From: a virus
Strand: one strand, 5' to 3'
Length of the DNA: 39,648 nt
IMG/VR virus record: IMGVR_UViG_3300037502_002001
Coordinates: 1 to 39,648 of that record
The translations under genes were made by a program, and so were the position numbers. The notes below the pieces were generated by a model. It made no database searches. It saw only the letters and a list, made by a program, of their open reading frames with translations, and was not told the DNA's origin. Shown here one piece after another: positions 26,834 to 33,647 of the stretch. Each line of letters starts with the position of its first letter. Position 1 is the first letter of the stretch.

Positions 26834-29011
26834 TTACTGAGGAGCTTGTTGTGCAGCAGCAGCTTGTTCACCCTGAGCAGCAGCTCCTGATGTTTCTAAA
26901 TCTGTTGCTGCTTTTACTCCTGCTCTAAAGTTTTGACCTTCTTCTCTTACTTGTGCTTGCTGAGCTTGAGCTTGTAACATCTGTTCTTGCATTGCTTGTT
27001 GTTGAAGCATCTGAAGCTGTTGTTGTTCGGCCTGTTCTCTTTTCTTTTTGTTCATAGCAAACTCAATCTCGTTCAATAACTCAGTGTATGTTTTAGCTGT
27101 TTCGATTTTGATAAAGTCAGCCATATCAATAAGTTGGTTTTGCATTGCTGCTTGAGCCAAGAAGATAAGTCTTTCTCTTGCGGACTCGTCAATAAAGTCT
27201 TTAACCTTAATATAAATAGCAAAGTCTTCAAACTTGAAGTCTTCTGTTAATTTCAAATATTCAATGCCACGGTCTCCGATAACAGGAATGTCCTCGTCTT
27301 CATTAACCAATAAAGAAATTTTGTACTGATTTAAAGCGTACTGCAAGTCTTTTTCGATAAACCGAATAAACCCTTGATACAAATAAGCTGTACCTAAGTT
27401 AGACTGAGCAATTGTTCCTGCCTGTGTTTTAGCACCTACATACCCAGACTGTTGACCCATTGCCACTTTTGGTACGTTAACAATCTCTTCCATAATTCTT
27501 TCTTCTTCTCTCTTTAAGCCAAGAAGTTGATTTACATTGGGGTCAAGTGTCATATCTACTACTTCTACAATTCTGTTTCCGTCGGCAGTATTAAAATCTT
27601 CACCAGTTGCGTTTCCGTCAGTAATGTGAATACCCATTCTCTCAAAGTCATTCAATACGTCTTGAGCAGTAGCAGTTCCTAGTTTGTGTTTGTTCAAAAC
27701 GAATACTTTACCTTTGGCTCTTGTAACCATTTTGGTAATTTCGTTATTCAAGAAATCAATTCTATCTTGGTGTTTGTGAAGTCTAGCAGCAATAGACCTA
27801 GACTCACCCATCACCATATTTGGAATAAATACAGAAATAGGAAGTTCTACTTCGTTCAAATCGTCAGACTTTCTAACTATATTAGGCTGTTCACCAAAAT
27901 CAACCAAATACTTATTAGCCAAAAGAGTGCCCTTATAAACAGTCTTTGTAAAGTATTGTGAGGTTTGTCTTCCTTTGATTTTTGCATAGTGAGTATTTCC
28001 AAACTTGTCTTGTACTTTTTCGTAACGAAGTTCTTTATAGCCAATCCAATAAGTAGTAACTGCTGCTAACGCGGGTACTCCGTTTGTGTTATAGTACCAC
28101 TTTAGACGATTGGTTGTGATGTTATCTTCACCCAATAATTTATCTATGTTATTGGTATTCAGTGTTTTAATCTCGTTAACCTCTTCATCAGTCAATTGCT
28201 GTAAGAAAATAGGATTAGATAAAATTTCACCTGGAGTCAACCAGTCTATCTTTCCTACGTAACGAGCTCTTGTATTTAAGTCGTCGTCGATTGAATTATC
28301 CCAAATCAAATTATAAGGTAGGATAATATCTTTTACTTGTCTTTTATTTACGACTTTGTTTTCTATTCCAACAACTCCTCCAAGCATAGTATAGAAGAAA
28401 GCCTGTTTATATTTGTCTACAAATCGGTTTCTGTATAAAATGTCATTAGCTAAACGTTGAGCAATTTCTTCTCCGTACTCTTTATAGTCGTACTGCATAT
28501 ACTTCATTGTCTCTTCTGGAGTAGTAAACTCTTTAGAGCCAGTTGGAGAAAAGAATATTCCCATTTTTTCTAACTCAGCAAATAAGCCAGAAAGTTCGAG
28601 TTTAAGTAATGCTAACTCAAGTTTTTTAGTTTTTTTGTTGACAACTGCCTTGTTTGTAGCTCTAACTGAAGGTTCGATGTTTTCAATCATCTTGATTGCA
28701 TTACCTAACATAAAGTCAATCATAGATGTAAGCTTTTGACCATTAATCCAAACCGTCGGCAAATCACAATTTGATTGGTCTTTAGTCGTATAATAATAAT
28801 CTCTGTTTTCTTGCTTACCTAAATAATAGGAGAACATCCTAAGCATTTCGTCAATAGGCTTATCGAAGATTTGCTCGTACTCTCTATAACCTAAGTTGTT
28901 TTGCTGAGTGTTATACTTGGAAGCCACATATCGAACATTGTCCGCATACCAAGTTTGATTTTTTTCGTTTTCTGGTATAAATTGATTTGGTTGTTCTCTT
29001 AAAGATAACAT
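26834..29011 (-). CDS. Portal protein, crAss-like type, 725 aa
   Basis: Starts MLSLREQPNQFIPENEKNQT. An N-terminal region of aromatic-rich helices (MLRMFSYYLGKQENRDYYYT) is followed by WINGQKLTSMIDFMLGNAIKMIENIEPSVRATNK. The latter is characteristic of portal clip/wing segments in crAss-like phages. A central section (GVVGIENKVVNKRQVKDIILPYNLIWDNS) and a KSLY-like beta domain follow. The C-terminus is a Gln/Ala-rich helix (EQAEQQQLQMLQQQAMQEQM). Length about 700 aa and a place ahead of scaffold-like and capsid genes agree. It would form the dodecameric DNA gate of the capsid. Confidence 0.8.
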   Translation of the reverse strand: MLSLREQPNQFIPENEKNQTWYADNVRYVASKYNTQQNNLGYREYEQIFDKPIDEMLRMFSYYLGKQENRDYYYTTKDQSNCDLPTVWINGQKLTSMIDFMLGNAIKMIENIEPSVRATNKAVVNKKTKKLELALLKLELSGLFAELEKMGIFFSPTGSKEFTTPEETMKYMQYDYKEYGEEIAQRLANDILYRNRFVDKYKQAFFYTMLGGVVGIENKVVNKRQVKDIILPYNLIWDNSIDDDLNTRARYVGKIDWLTPGEILSNPIFLQQLTDEEVNEIKTLNTNNIDKLLGEDNITTNRLKWYYNTNGVPALAAVTTYWIGYKELRYEKVQDKFGNTHYAKIKGRQTSQYFTKTVYKGTLLANKYLVDFGEQPNIVRKSDDLNEVELPISVFIPNMVMGESRSIAARLHKHQDRIDFLNNEITKMVTRAKGKVFVLNKHKLGTATAQDVLNDFERMGIHITDGNATGEDFNTADGNRIVEVVDMTLDPNVNQLLGLKREEERIMEEIVNVPKVAMGQQSGYVGAKTQAGTIAQSNLGTAYLYQGFIRFIEKDLQYALNQYKISLLVNEDEDIPVIGDRGIEYLKLTEDFKFEDFAIYIKVKDFIDESARERLIFLAQAAMQNQLIDMADFIKIETAKTYTELLNEIEFAMNKKKREQAEQQQLQMLQQQAMQEQMLQAQAQQAQVREEGQNFRAGVKAATDLETSGAAAQGEQAAAAQQAPQ

Positions 29012-29025
29012 ATTGCGATTCTATA

Positions 29026-29033
29026 CAAATATA
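29026..29033 (-). promoter_or_regulatory. Promoter -7 box TATATTTG before the portal gene
   Basis: Minus-strand TTTATATTTGTATAG lies 14 nt before the portal ATG at 29,011. A TTTG is found 22 nt upstream of the box, slightly longer than the usual spacing. Confidence 0.5.
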
Positions 29034-29412
29034 AACAAAAAAATTGAAAGTTTCACAAATTTTTTTCTTTTATAGTCTCTTATTCTCGTTTGGGTAGAGT
29101 ATCCCCCTATCCGTGAAATACCCCTGACGGCTAAATCAGGAATCTTTAACGGTTATCTGCTCAAACAACAGAAGCCAGGTAAGCACTTCCCTCCGCATCC
29201 ATTTATTTATTTGTTCCTCTTTCGAGATGGATATGGGTTACTTGATGGTTTTTTCTCTTTCGAGTTTCACGGACCTGTTGTCGGGGATGGGACAGCGCAG
29301 GGTTTTTTATCAAGCATCTTATCTGACATTTAACTTTGGCACTGATTTTAAGGTCAATTTTTGGTTAGGTATTGACAAACGAACCACAGCGTGTATCCAA
29401 AGCAACGATATG

Positions 29413-29444
29413 CAAACATAATATCAAAATTTGAATTATGCAAG
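29413..29444 (-). promoter_or_regulatory. Candidate promoter for the portal leader
   Basis: Minus-strand CTTG (29,441-29,444), 20 nt, then TATGTTTG (29,413-29,420), matching -33 TTG and -7 TAnnTTTG. It would start RNA around 29,406 and run into the portal gene. Confidence 0.55.
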
Positions 29445-29465
29445 TACTTTTAAAAAATTAAAATT

Positions 29466-29894
29466 TTAAAACATGGGCCTCAGAAGCTTACGACTATCTA
29501 ACATTTCTATATTCTTATCAAGTAAGTCTATAATCTCTACATTAAACGACATAGCAACCAAAAACCCAACAAAGAAGATTCTGTCTGGATATGGCTTACT
29601 TAATCTATATGTAGCTGGAAATTTTCTGTTTTTAATATAATCATATCCTGTTTGGTCTTTGACATGCACAAAGAAATACCCCGTAGTAAGATTGTGTTTT
29701 CTTTTCAGATACTCAATGTTCTTTTCTAAGTTGTGGGCTTTTTGTAAATAGACATGATTCATACAACGAGTAAATGTTTCTCGTCTAGCTTGTGCTATAT
29801 TGATGTCTTCATAGGAGCGTAGATTCCCCCTCTTGAGGATTTCTATGACTTTTTTCTCCAATCGTTCTTGCTCGGTCTTTATAAATGTTGACAT
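29466..29894 (-). CDS. Unknown protein, 142 aa, overlapping the preceding gene
   Basis: A basic, helical 142-aa protein (QERLEKKVIEILKRGNLRSYEDINIAQARRETFTRCMNHVYLQKA), then beta-like segments (YFFVHVKDQTGYDYI; RIFFVGFLVAMSFNVEII) and a short tail KLLRPMF. No known domain. It overlaps the 143-aa gene upstream by 86 nt in a different frame. The overlap is unusually long for two independent genes, but both frames are fully open. The two genes are the first on the left arm and lie next to the divergent promoter region. Function unknown; a small packaging or regulatory factor is possible. Confidence 0.55.
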   Translation of the reverse strand: MSTFIKTEQERLEKKVIEILKRGNLRSYEDINIAQARRETFTRCMNHVYLQKAHNLEKNIEYLKRKHNLTTGYFFVHVKDQTGYDYIKNRKFPATYRLSKPYPDRIFFVGFLVAMSFNVEIIDLLDKNIEMLDSRKLLRPMF

Positions 29895-30240
29895 TGGCTA
29901 ATGCTTGTAAAGTTAAATAGTGATGTAGTCTTTCTGCTTGCAAACGAGTAAATCTCATCGCAATCAAACGGTTTATTAGGTCTCTTGGGTCCATATCCAT
30001 ATGAACAGCCAATAGATTAAAGTCTGCTCTTGAGAAAAGTTTTGCAAAACCGTCTTGAATAATTTCATAGATTTCTTTTTTGTCTTGTGGAAAATCTTTC
30101 GGTAAGTCAAAATATTCAAAGTTTTGTTCAGGATGTTCTTGTAAATTGACGTATTCATCCAATCTTGTGTCCAATTTTGGAATGATTCGACTAAAGTGTC
30201 TATAACTTTTGTATAATTTACGCTTAGAAACAATATTCAC
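29809..30240 (-). CDS. Unknown helical protein, 143 aa
   Basis: A charged, mainly helical protein beginning MNIVSKRKLYKSYRHFSRIIPKLDTRLDEYVN. Its middle is FDLPKDFPQDKKEIYEIIQDGFAKLF, and ADFNLLAVHMDMDPRDLINRLIAMRFTRLQAERLHHYLTLQALANV follows. The last segment could include a helix-turn-helix-like pair of helices, which would suit a regulator or small terminase-type DNA-binding protein, but no diagnostic motif is seen. It begins 40 nt from the divergent plus-strand gene at 30,280. Confidence 0.55.
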   Translation of the reverse strand: MNIVSKRKLYKSYRHFSRIIPKLDTRLDEYVNLQEHPEQNFEYFDLPKDFPQDKKEIYEIIQDGFAKLFSRADFNLLAVHMDMDPRDLINRLIAMRFTRLQAERLHHYLTLQALANVNIYKDRARTIGEKSHRNPQEGESTLL

Positions 30241-30244
30241 ACTG

Positions 30245-30274
30245 CAAATATATGTAATTTTGATTATATATTTG
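30245..30274. promoter_or_regulatory. Divergent, symmetric pair of TATATTTG boxes between the two arms
   Basis: CAAATATA at 30,245-30,252 and TATATTTG at 30,267-30,274 form an inverted pair separated by 14 nt. Each matches the -7 box TAnnTTTG pointing outwards, to the minus gene at 30,240 and the plus gene at 30,280. The start codons lie within about 6 bases of each box, so messages would be nearly leaderless. The symmetry would also suit a regulator binding site. Confidence 0.5.
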
Positions 30275-30279
30275 TAATT

Positions 30280-30561
30280 ATGGACAATATTTTAAAGAAA
30301 ACAGAACTACAGGTGAAGGAGATGGCTTCTTCGTTTGCTAGGTCTAGTATCTATAAATTCGAAAGAGAGCGAGACGCATTTGTTGCGTGTGATTTAGTTA
30401 TCAACGTTTTAGCCGCAGGCGAAGTAAGAAAAGCTTTGACTATGGCTGAAATTTTGGTAAAGGAAAATCAGAAAGACCCAATCAGCAGAACTTACTCTGA
30501 CCCTAAAAGTAAAAAAATTAATTTAACCTACGCACTATGCCTGCTTCAAGCCGAGAAATAA
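30280..30561 (+). CDS. Unknown small protein, 93 aa, first gene of the right arm
   Basis: A 93-aa protein, MDNILKKTELQVKEMASSFARSSIYK, helical in the first half. It then contains ACDLVINVLAAGEVRKALTMAEILVKENQKDP, a helical hairpin, and ends in a charged tail. There is no recognisable motif. The gene directly follows the divergent promoter, so it may be an early gene. It overlaps the next gene by 25 nt, indicating coupled expression. Function unknown. Confidence 0.6.
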   Translation: MDNILKKTELQVKEMASSFARSSIYKFERERDAFVACDLVINVLAAGEVRKALTMAEILVKENQKDPISRTYSDPKSKKINLTYALCLLQAEK

Positions 30562-30920
30562 AAAGAAAAACGTCTAAGCAACTTTCGACAGTTTCTGAAG
30601 AAGAAAACAAAAAGATTTACAGATACATACGTACTTGTAATTATGCTAGTTCACTGACAATCAATGAGTTAAATGAAATACTTAAAACTAAAAAAATGCC
30701 AAACTATCCAAAGTATGTTGAGCTTAATCAACTTCAAGAGTTTTATGCGCTTGATGATGAAGGTAATAGAGACCCCAATAAGGTACCGAATCAATGCAAG
30801 AAAGACATGGTAGACAGCACCGCGTCAAGTACTGATATTATGGCTGTAGAATATTTTTTAAAAAGAAGACTCAAGGAAGAATTTGAGAAAAAGCATTACG
30901 AAGAGAACAACGTAAAATAA
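30537..30920 (+). CDS. Unknown protein, 127 aa
   Basis: A basic N-terminus (MPASSREIKRKTSKQLSTVSEEENKKIYRYIRTC) is followed by LTINELNEILKTKKMPNYPKYVELNQLQEFYALDDEG and a charged end (EYFLKRRLKEEFEKKHYEENNVK). The sequence is helical throughout and could be a small nucleic-acid-binding protein, but no motif confirms it. It overlaps the previous gene by 25 nt and is followed by an A-rich stretch leading into the SSB promoter. Confidence 0.6.
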   Translation: MPASSREIKRKTSKQLSTVSEEENKKIYRYIRTCNYASSLTINELNEILKTKKMPNYPKYVELNQLQEFYALDDEGNRDPNKVPNQCKKDMVDSTASSTDIMAVEYFLKRRLKEEFEKKHYEENNVK

Positions 30921-30966
30921 AAAAAAATAAAAAAACTTAAAAAAATTAAAAAAAATTAAAAAAAAG

Positions 30967-30997
30967 TTTGTCATTAAGAAAAAACATATTATATTTG
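30967..30997 (+). promoter_or_regulatory. Consensus Bacteroidetes promoter for the SSB operon
   Basis: TTTG (30,967-30,970), exactly 19 nt, then TATATTTG (30,990-30,997), the best match to TTTG-N19-TAnnTTTG in the window. About 45 nt of A-rich DNA with repeated AAAAATTAAAAA precedes it and may act as an UP-like element. The SSB start is 26 nt downstream. Confidence 0.82.
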
Positions 30998-31022
30998 TAT
31001 CACAATATTTAAAAACAGTATT

Positions 31023-31682
31023 ATGGGATTAGGAATTAAAACTAACGCAACTTACTTAAATGTAAGAAATGGAAAATTGTATCGTTATTCAAAAACAAAC
31101 GAAGAAGGAACAACAACAATTTTAACAAAAAAAGGAGAACCTCGTTATTATTTCGTTTATGATTTTATCGAAGGTTACATTACTAAATTGTCAACTCGTA
31201 CAGAAGTTATTGTAGGAGAAGAAAAATTATTCTTATCTGTACAAATGTCTGACGACTCAGATATTTACCATGTGAATATGGATGTAAATTCACGTTACTT
31301 TGACGCATTTTGCTCTATTATACCAAACGTAGATTTATCTAGACCTGTAAAAATAGTACCTACTCAAAAAGAAGTAGAGGGTAAAATGAAATCAGGTTTG
31401 ATGATTATTCAAAACGGTCAAGTAATTAAGTGGTTCTACACTAACGCAAATCCAAACGGAAGACCTGAAATCGAAGTAACTAAAAATAAAAAAGGAGAAG
31501 TTGTTGACTACGACGCAGAAGCACGCAATCAATTCTACTTTGACCTTTTAGGCAAGTTAAACGAAAAGATGTTACCCGCTGGTTTAGTTCCGCCTGTAAA
31601 AGACGTAGGAACTAAGTTTGAAGAAGAAGTTGGTCAAGCTGATTTTTCGGCCTCAGACGACGATGACGATTTACCTTTTTAG
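31023..31682 (+). CDS. Single-stranded DNA-binding protein with acidic DDDDLPF tail
   Basis: The 219-aa protein starts MGLGIKTNATYLNVRNGKLYRYS and has OB-fold-like strands (PRYYFVYDFIEGYITKLSTR; KLFLSVQMSDDSDIYHVN). It ends in an acidic tail finishing DDDDLPF, the tip by which SSB proteins, including Bacteroidetes SSB, contact partner enzymes. Length and tail resemble phage SSB proteins of the T7 gp2.5 type. It would coat single-stranded DNA during replication and recombination. It heads an operon with a small conserved protein and, after the tRNA-like cluster, an exonuclease, a typical recombination pair. Its promoter is the strongest in the window. Confidence 0.8.
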   Translation: MGLGIKTNATYLNVRNGKLYRYSKTNEEGTTTILTKKGEPRYYFVYDFIEGYITKLSTRTEVIVGEEKLFLSVQMSDDSDIYHVNMDVNSRYFDAFCSIIPNVDLSRPVKIVPTQKEVEGKMKSGLMIIQNGQVIKWFYTNANPNGRPEIEVTKNKKGEVVDYDAEARNQFYFDLLGKLNEKMLPAGLVPPVKDVGTKFEEEVGQADFSASDDDDDLPF

Positions 31683-31700
31683 AATTAAAAAATAATAATT

Positions 31701-32042
31701 ATGGGAATATTATCTAAAACAAAAACCGAAGAGTCAGTTTCTAAAACTTTTGGAAACACAGACAGTAACGGAGCTACAAAAAACGTAAAAGACATCGTAT
31801 TTTGGGGAAACGGAGACACATTTAAATTAATCAGCAAAGCTTCTTCTCAAGCAGAAGGCTGGATGAAATCTACCAAAGCTATGGAAATTGAAGGAATTGG
31901 CTGTGTAATTCAAGTAACTACACAACAAGGTTCTAATGTAGCCGAGGCTTTGACTTATGTTCCTGGTGTAAGAATTAGAGAAATCAAAGAAAACGGTGAA
32001 GTTATTGCTCGCGAAATAATCAATCGTTTCATTGAAGACTAA
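31701..32042 (+). CDS. Small protein next to SSB, 113 aa, unknown
   Basis: Starts MGILSKTKTEESVSKTFGNTD. It then has beta strands with the segment DIVFWGNGDTFKLISKASSQAEGWMKSTKAMEIEGIGCVIQVTTQQ and ends REIKENGEVIAREIINRFIED. It seems conserved next to SSB in related phages as far as I recall. It might assist SSB or recombination, but no motif shows this. It is 18 nt after SSB in the same unit; the next gene is more than 300 nt on, beyond the tRNA-like cluster. Confidence 0.6.
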   Translation: MGILSKTKTEESVSKTFGNTDSNGATKNVKDIVFWGNGDTFKLISKASSQAEGWMKSTKAMEIEGIGCVIQVTTQQGSNVAEALTYVPGVRIREIKENGEVIAREIINRFIED

Positions 32043-32158
32043 AACAGCTCCTAGGCCAGGAGAACGAAGACGGTGGTGCTTACCATAAGAACAGCGGACA
32101 CTCCTAATCGTAAGTAGGCACAGTTGGCAACTCTGGGGGTAATCTAAAAGTTGCAAAT
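32043..32158 (+). ncRNA. Non-coding spacer ahead of the tRNA-like genes, with hairpins and a shared motif
   Basis: There is no gene in this 116-nt spacer. It has a CTCCT/AGGAG hairpin (32,048-32,062). Positions 32,076-32,095 carry a sequence 18/20 identical to the central arm of the following tRNA (32,185-32,204). A GCAACT/AGTTGC hairpin follows at about 32,128-32,154. It may be a degenerate tRNA or a structured leader. I could not fold it into a cloverleaf because no T-arm with TTCRA is present. Confidence 0.4.
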
Positions 32159-32244
32159 GAAGGAGTGGCGGAATTGGTAGACGAGTGCTTCCCATTAGAA
32201 CAGCACGCCCATAGCGGTTACAGGTTCGAGTCCTGTCTCCTTCT
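32159..32244 (+). tRNA. tRNA gene, leucine-type (long variable arm); anticodon uncertain
   Basis: Acceptor GAAGGAG (32,159-32,165) pairs fully with CTCCTTC (32,237-32,243), with discriminator T. The T-arm ACAGG-TTCGAGT-CCTGT (32,220-32,236) is perfect. The D-arm region TGGCGGAATTGGTAGACGA is like tRNA-Leu, with a terminal G-A mismatch. A variable arm with GCG pairing (about 32,205-32,219) makes it type II. The central arm is odd. Standard spacing gives a stem TGCTT/GAACA with one mismatch and loop CCCATTA, which has no U at 33 and an apparent CAT. Allowing a 12-nt loop closed by GTGCT/AGCAC would expose TAG (Leu). No CCA is encoded. Confidence 0.72.
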
Positions 32245-32246
32245 CT

Positions 32247-32407
32247 AACCAAGTGTGCAGGTAGCACATACATTAGCTCGCAAAGCTGATATTGTATAAA
32301 GTAAGTAAGCGGCCTTTATACAGGAGTAGCCAAACGCACGTAGTACCTTTGCAAGGGTCGATAGAGAAAACTACAAACGGCTGGGGGTTCAAATCCCTCC
32401 TTGGTTT
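32247..32407 (+). tRNA. tRNA-like gene with an insertion of about 75-85 nt
   Basis: Starting 2 nt after the previous tRNA, AACCAAG (32,247-32,253) pairs perfectly with CTTGGTT (32,400-32,406). The adjoining T-arm GGGGG-TTCAAAT-CCCTC (32,383-32,399) is good with one G-T pair. A TGTGC/GCACA hairpin occupies the D-arm place, but its 5-nt loop is too short. The whole is 161 nt, about twice a normal tRNA. The extra part contains a 9-bp hairpin TGTATAAAG/CTTTATACA (32,293-32,322) and an ACCTTTGCAAGGGT segment whose loop would show TGC (Ala). It could be a tRNA with a small insertion, a degraded gene or a different structured RNA. Confidence 0.45.
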
Positions 32408-32411
32408 CAAA

Positions 32412-32639
32412 ATGTCAAACAAAATAAAAGATAAGGAACTGGCTAACGAGTTAGCTAAGAAGTTTGGTATTGTTGAAGACAAAGAATCTTCAGCAACATT
32501 CAAGCACATGGAGCACCAGTACTCCAAAGACCATCAAATTATTAGACAAGCTTGTTTAAAAGCCGCATCTAATATTGGAAAAACAGCCAAAGAAGTAATT
32601 GAAATTGCAGGAGAGTTTGAAAAATGGGTTTTAAGATAA
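32412..32639 (+). CDS. Small charged protein, 75 aa, unknown
   Basis: The longer open frame would begin inside the tRNA-like gene. I choose the ATG at 32,412 (MSNKIKDKELANELAKKFGIV) because it begins right after the tRNA-like 3' end. The protein is helical and charged (KHMEHQYSKDHQIIRQACLKAASNIGKTAKEVIEIAG). No domain is recognised. It overlaps the exonuclease start by 16 nt, suggesting coupled translation and a possible accessory role in recombination. Confidence 0.6.
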   Translation: MSNKIKDKELANELAKKFGIVEDKESSATFKHMEHQYSKDHQIIRQACLKAASNIGKTAKEVIEIAGEFEKWVLR

Positions 32640-33610
32640 TTAAGATTAACAAAGACAAGGATTACGAAGGCTGGTTAGACTACCGTAATTCTGGTATTGG
32701 GGCCTCAGAAGTAGGAACTATCCTAGGACTAAATCCCTGGAAGTCATCAATAGAACTATTCTATCAAAAGATAGGAGCCATACCACAAAAGCTAACTGAA
32801 AACATGGCAATGTTCATGGGAAACAGATTAGAATCATTCGTAGCTGATATGTGGCAATACTATCAAGGAGACGAAGAATCAGTAATCCACAATTTCAACG
32901 AAGGAGTAAAGATAAGACACTGCCAAGAGGTAACAGGTTATATAGTAAATAGTGACTACCCAAACCTTTTCTTTTCTCCCGACAGAATCATAACCAAAGA
33001 AGGAGCCAAATTAGTTAGACGAGGAAAGCTTTACCTGGAAGAAGCCGAAGGAGTATTGGAGATTAAAACGATTTCAGGTTTTGCATCTAAGCAATGGGAA
33101 GGCGGTATTCCTCCCTCTTACATTGTACAGCTTACTACTTACTTAATGGGGCTTAATCTTCAGTATGGAGAGATTGCTTTCTTGGAAGACGGTCGTAATC
33201 TTAAAGTATTTCCAATCGAAAAGCAAGACTTCTTGGTTGAAAAGATTATATCTGCGACCAACGAGTTCTGGGAGCGTGTTACTATGGCTAGAGCCGACAT
33301 GGAAAATGCTCATCTGTACGCACCTGAGCCCGACGGAACTGAGTCTTATCAGAAGTTCTTAAATCAGAAGTATGCCACTAGTCAAGAAAAAACAGTTCGG
33401 GGGGACTCAGAATCCCTTCTAATGGCAAAAAGACACAAAGAACTAGGAGAACAGATAAAAGACCTAGAAGGAGAACAAAGACTATGTGCCGCTTTTATAA
33501 AGTCAAAACTACAAGAGAGTGAAACACTAGACTTCGGAGAAGCAGGTAAAGTAACCTGGAAGACAGATTCACGTGGAGTAAGAACACTGAAGAACCTAAT
33601 AAAACAATAA
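32624..33610 (+). CDS. YqaJ/lambda-exonuclease-type recombination exonuclease, 328 aa
   Basis: Residues 21-39 read RNSGIGASEVGTILGLNPW, the standard opening of YqaJ-type viral recombinases, and MFMGNRLESFVADMW follows. Active-site residues of the PD-(D/E)XK fold appear in order: Asp120 (SPDRI), Glu146-Ile-Lys148 (GVLEIKT) and Gln169 (VQLTTYL). The last 90 residues are a helical accessory region. The enzyme would resect double-stranded DNA 5' to 3' in phage recombination, together with a single-strand annealing partner or the SSB. It lies three genes after SSB. No annealase of the Beta/RecT type is seen in the window. Confidence 0.85.
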   Translation: MGFKIIKINKDKDYEGWLDYRNSGIGASEVGTILGLNPWKSSIELFYQKIGAIPQKLTENMAMFMGNRLESFVADMWQYYQGDEESVIHNFNEGVKIRHCQEVTGYIVNSDYPNLFFSPDRIITKEGAKLVRRGKLYLEEAEGVLEIKTISGFASKQWEGGIPPSYIVQLTTYLMGLNLQYGEIAFLEDGRNLKVFPIEKQDFLVEKIISATNEFWERVTMARADMENAHLYAPEPDGTESYQKFLNQKYATSQEKTVRGDSESLLMAKRHKELGEQIKDLEGEQRLCAAFIKSKLQESETLDFGEAGKVTWKTDSRGVRTLKNLIKQ

Positions 33611-33642
33611 ACAATCAAACAATCAAACAATAAAACAATAAA
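33601..33642 (+). repeat. Tandem ACAAT repeats before the next gene
   Basis: Five ACAAT units spaced 8-9 nt apart (ACAATAAAC, ACAATCAA, ACAATCAA, ACAATAAA, ACAATAAA) fill the gap between the exonuclease and the 75-aa gene. The first overlaps the exonuclease stop. An A/C-rich unstructured leader like this may aid translation where no Shine-Dalgarno site exists. Confidence 0.7.
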
Positions 33643-33647
33643 ACCAA

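Larger units (their letters stand above)
29012..29465 (-). promoter_or_regulatory. 454-nt gene-free leader upstream of the portal gene
   Basis: No convincing gene is present on either strand. A minus-strand promoter at its right end would transcribe this as a roughly 390-nt leader of the portal message. It contains two copies of CTCTTTCGAG (29,218-29,227 and 29,254-29,263) that on the RNA form CUC-GAAA-GAG hairpins. A CCTGA/TCAGG hairpin is also visible near 29,120. A second TATATTTG box (29,026-29,033) lies just before the portal start. The region may hold an attenuator or small RNA, but no known class is recognised. Confidence 0.45.

Noticed and set aside
29227-29421. Plus-strand 64-aa open frame in the portal leader
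   Set aside because: No promoter or start context, opposite to the likely transcript, composition not protein-like.
32043-32135. Third tRNA in front of the tRNA-Leu-type gene, suggested by the shared 20-nt block
   Set aside because: No T-arm with TTCRA and no full acceptor pairing could be found; only a bulged CCAGGAG/CTCTGG pairing. Kept as non-coding spacer.
31827-32273. Open frame on the minus strand whose translation contains REGDRTRTCNR
   Set aside because: GDRTRTC is the familiar false translation of the complement of a tRNA T-arm and acceptor; it overlaps a real plus-strand gene and the tRNA.
32273-32527. Minus-strand open frame containing RRDLNPQPF
   Set aside because: Again the complement of a T-arm (GGTTCAAATCC); it supports the tRNA-like call rather than a protein.
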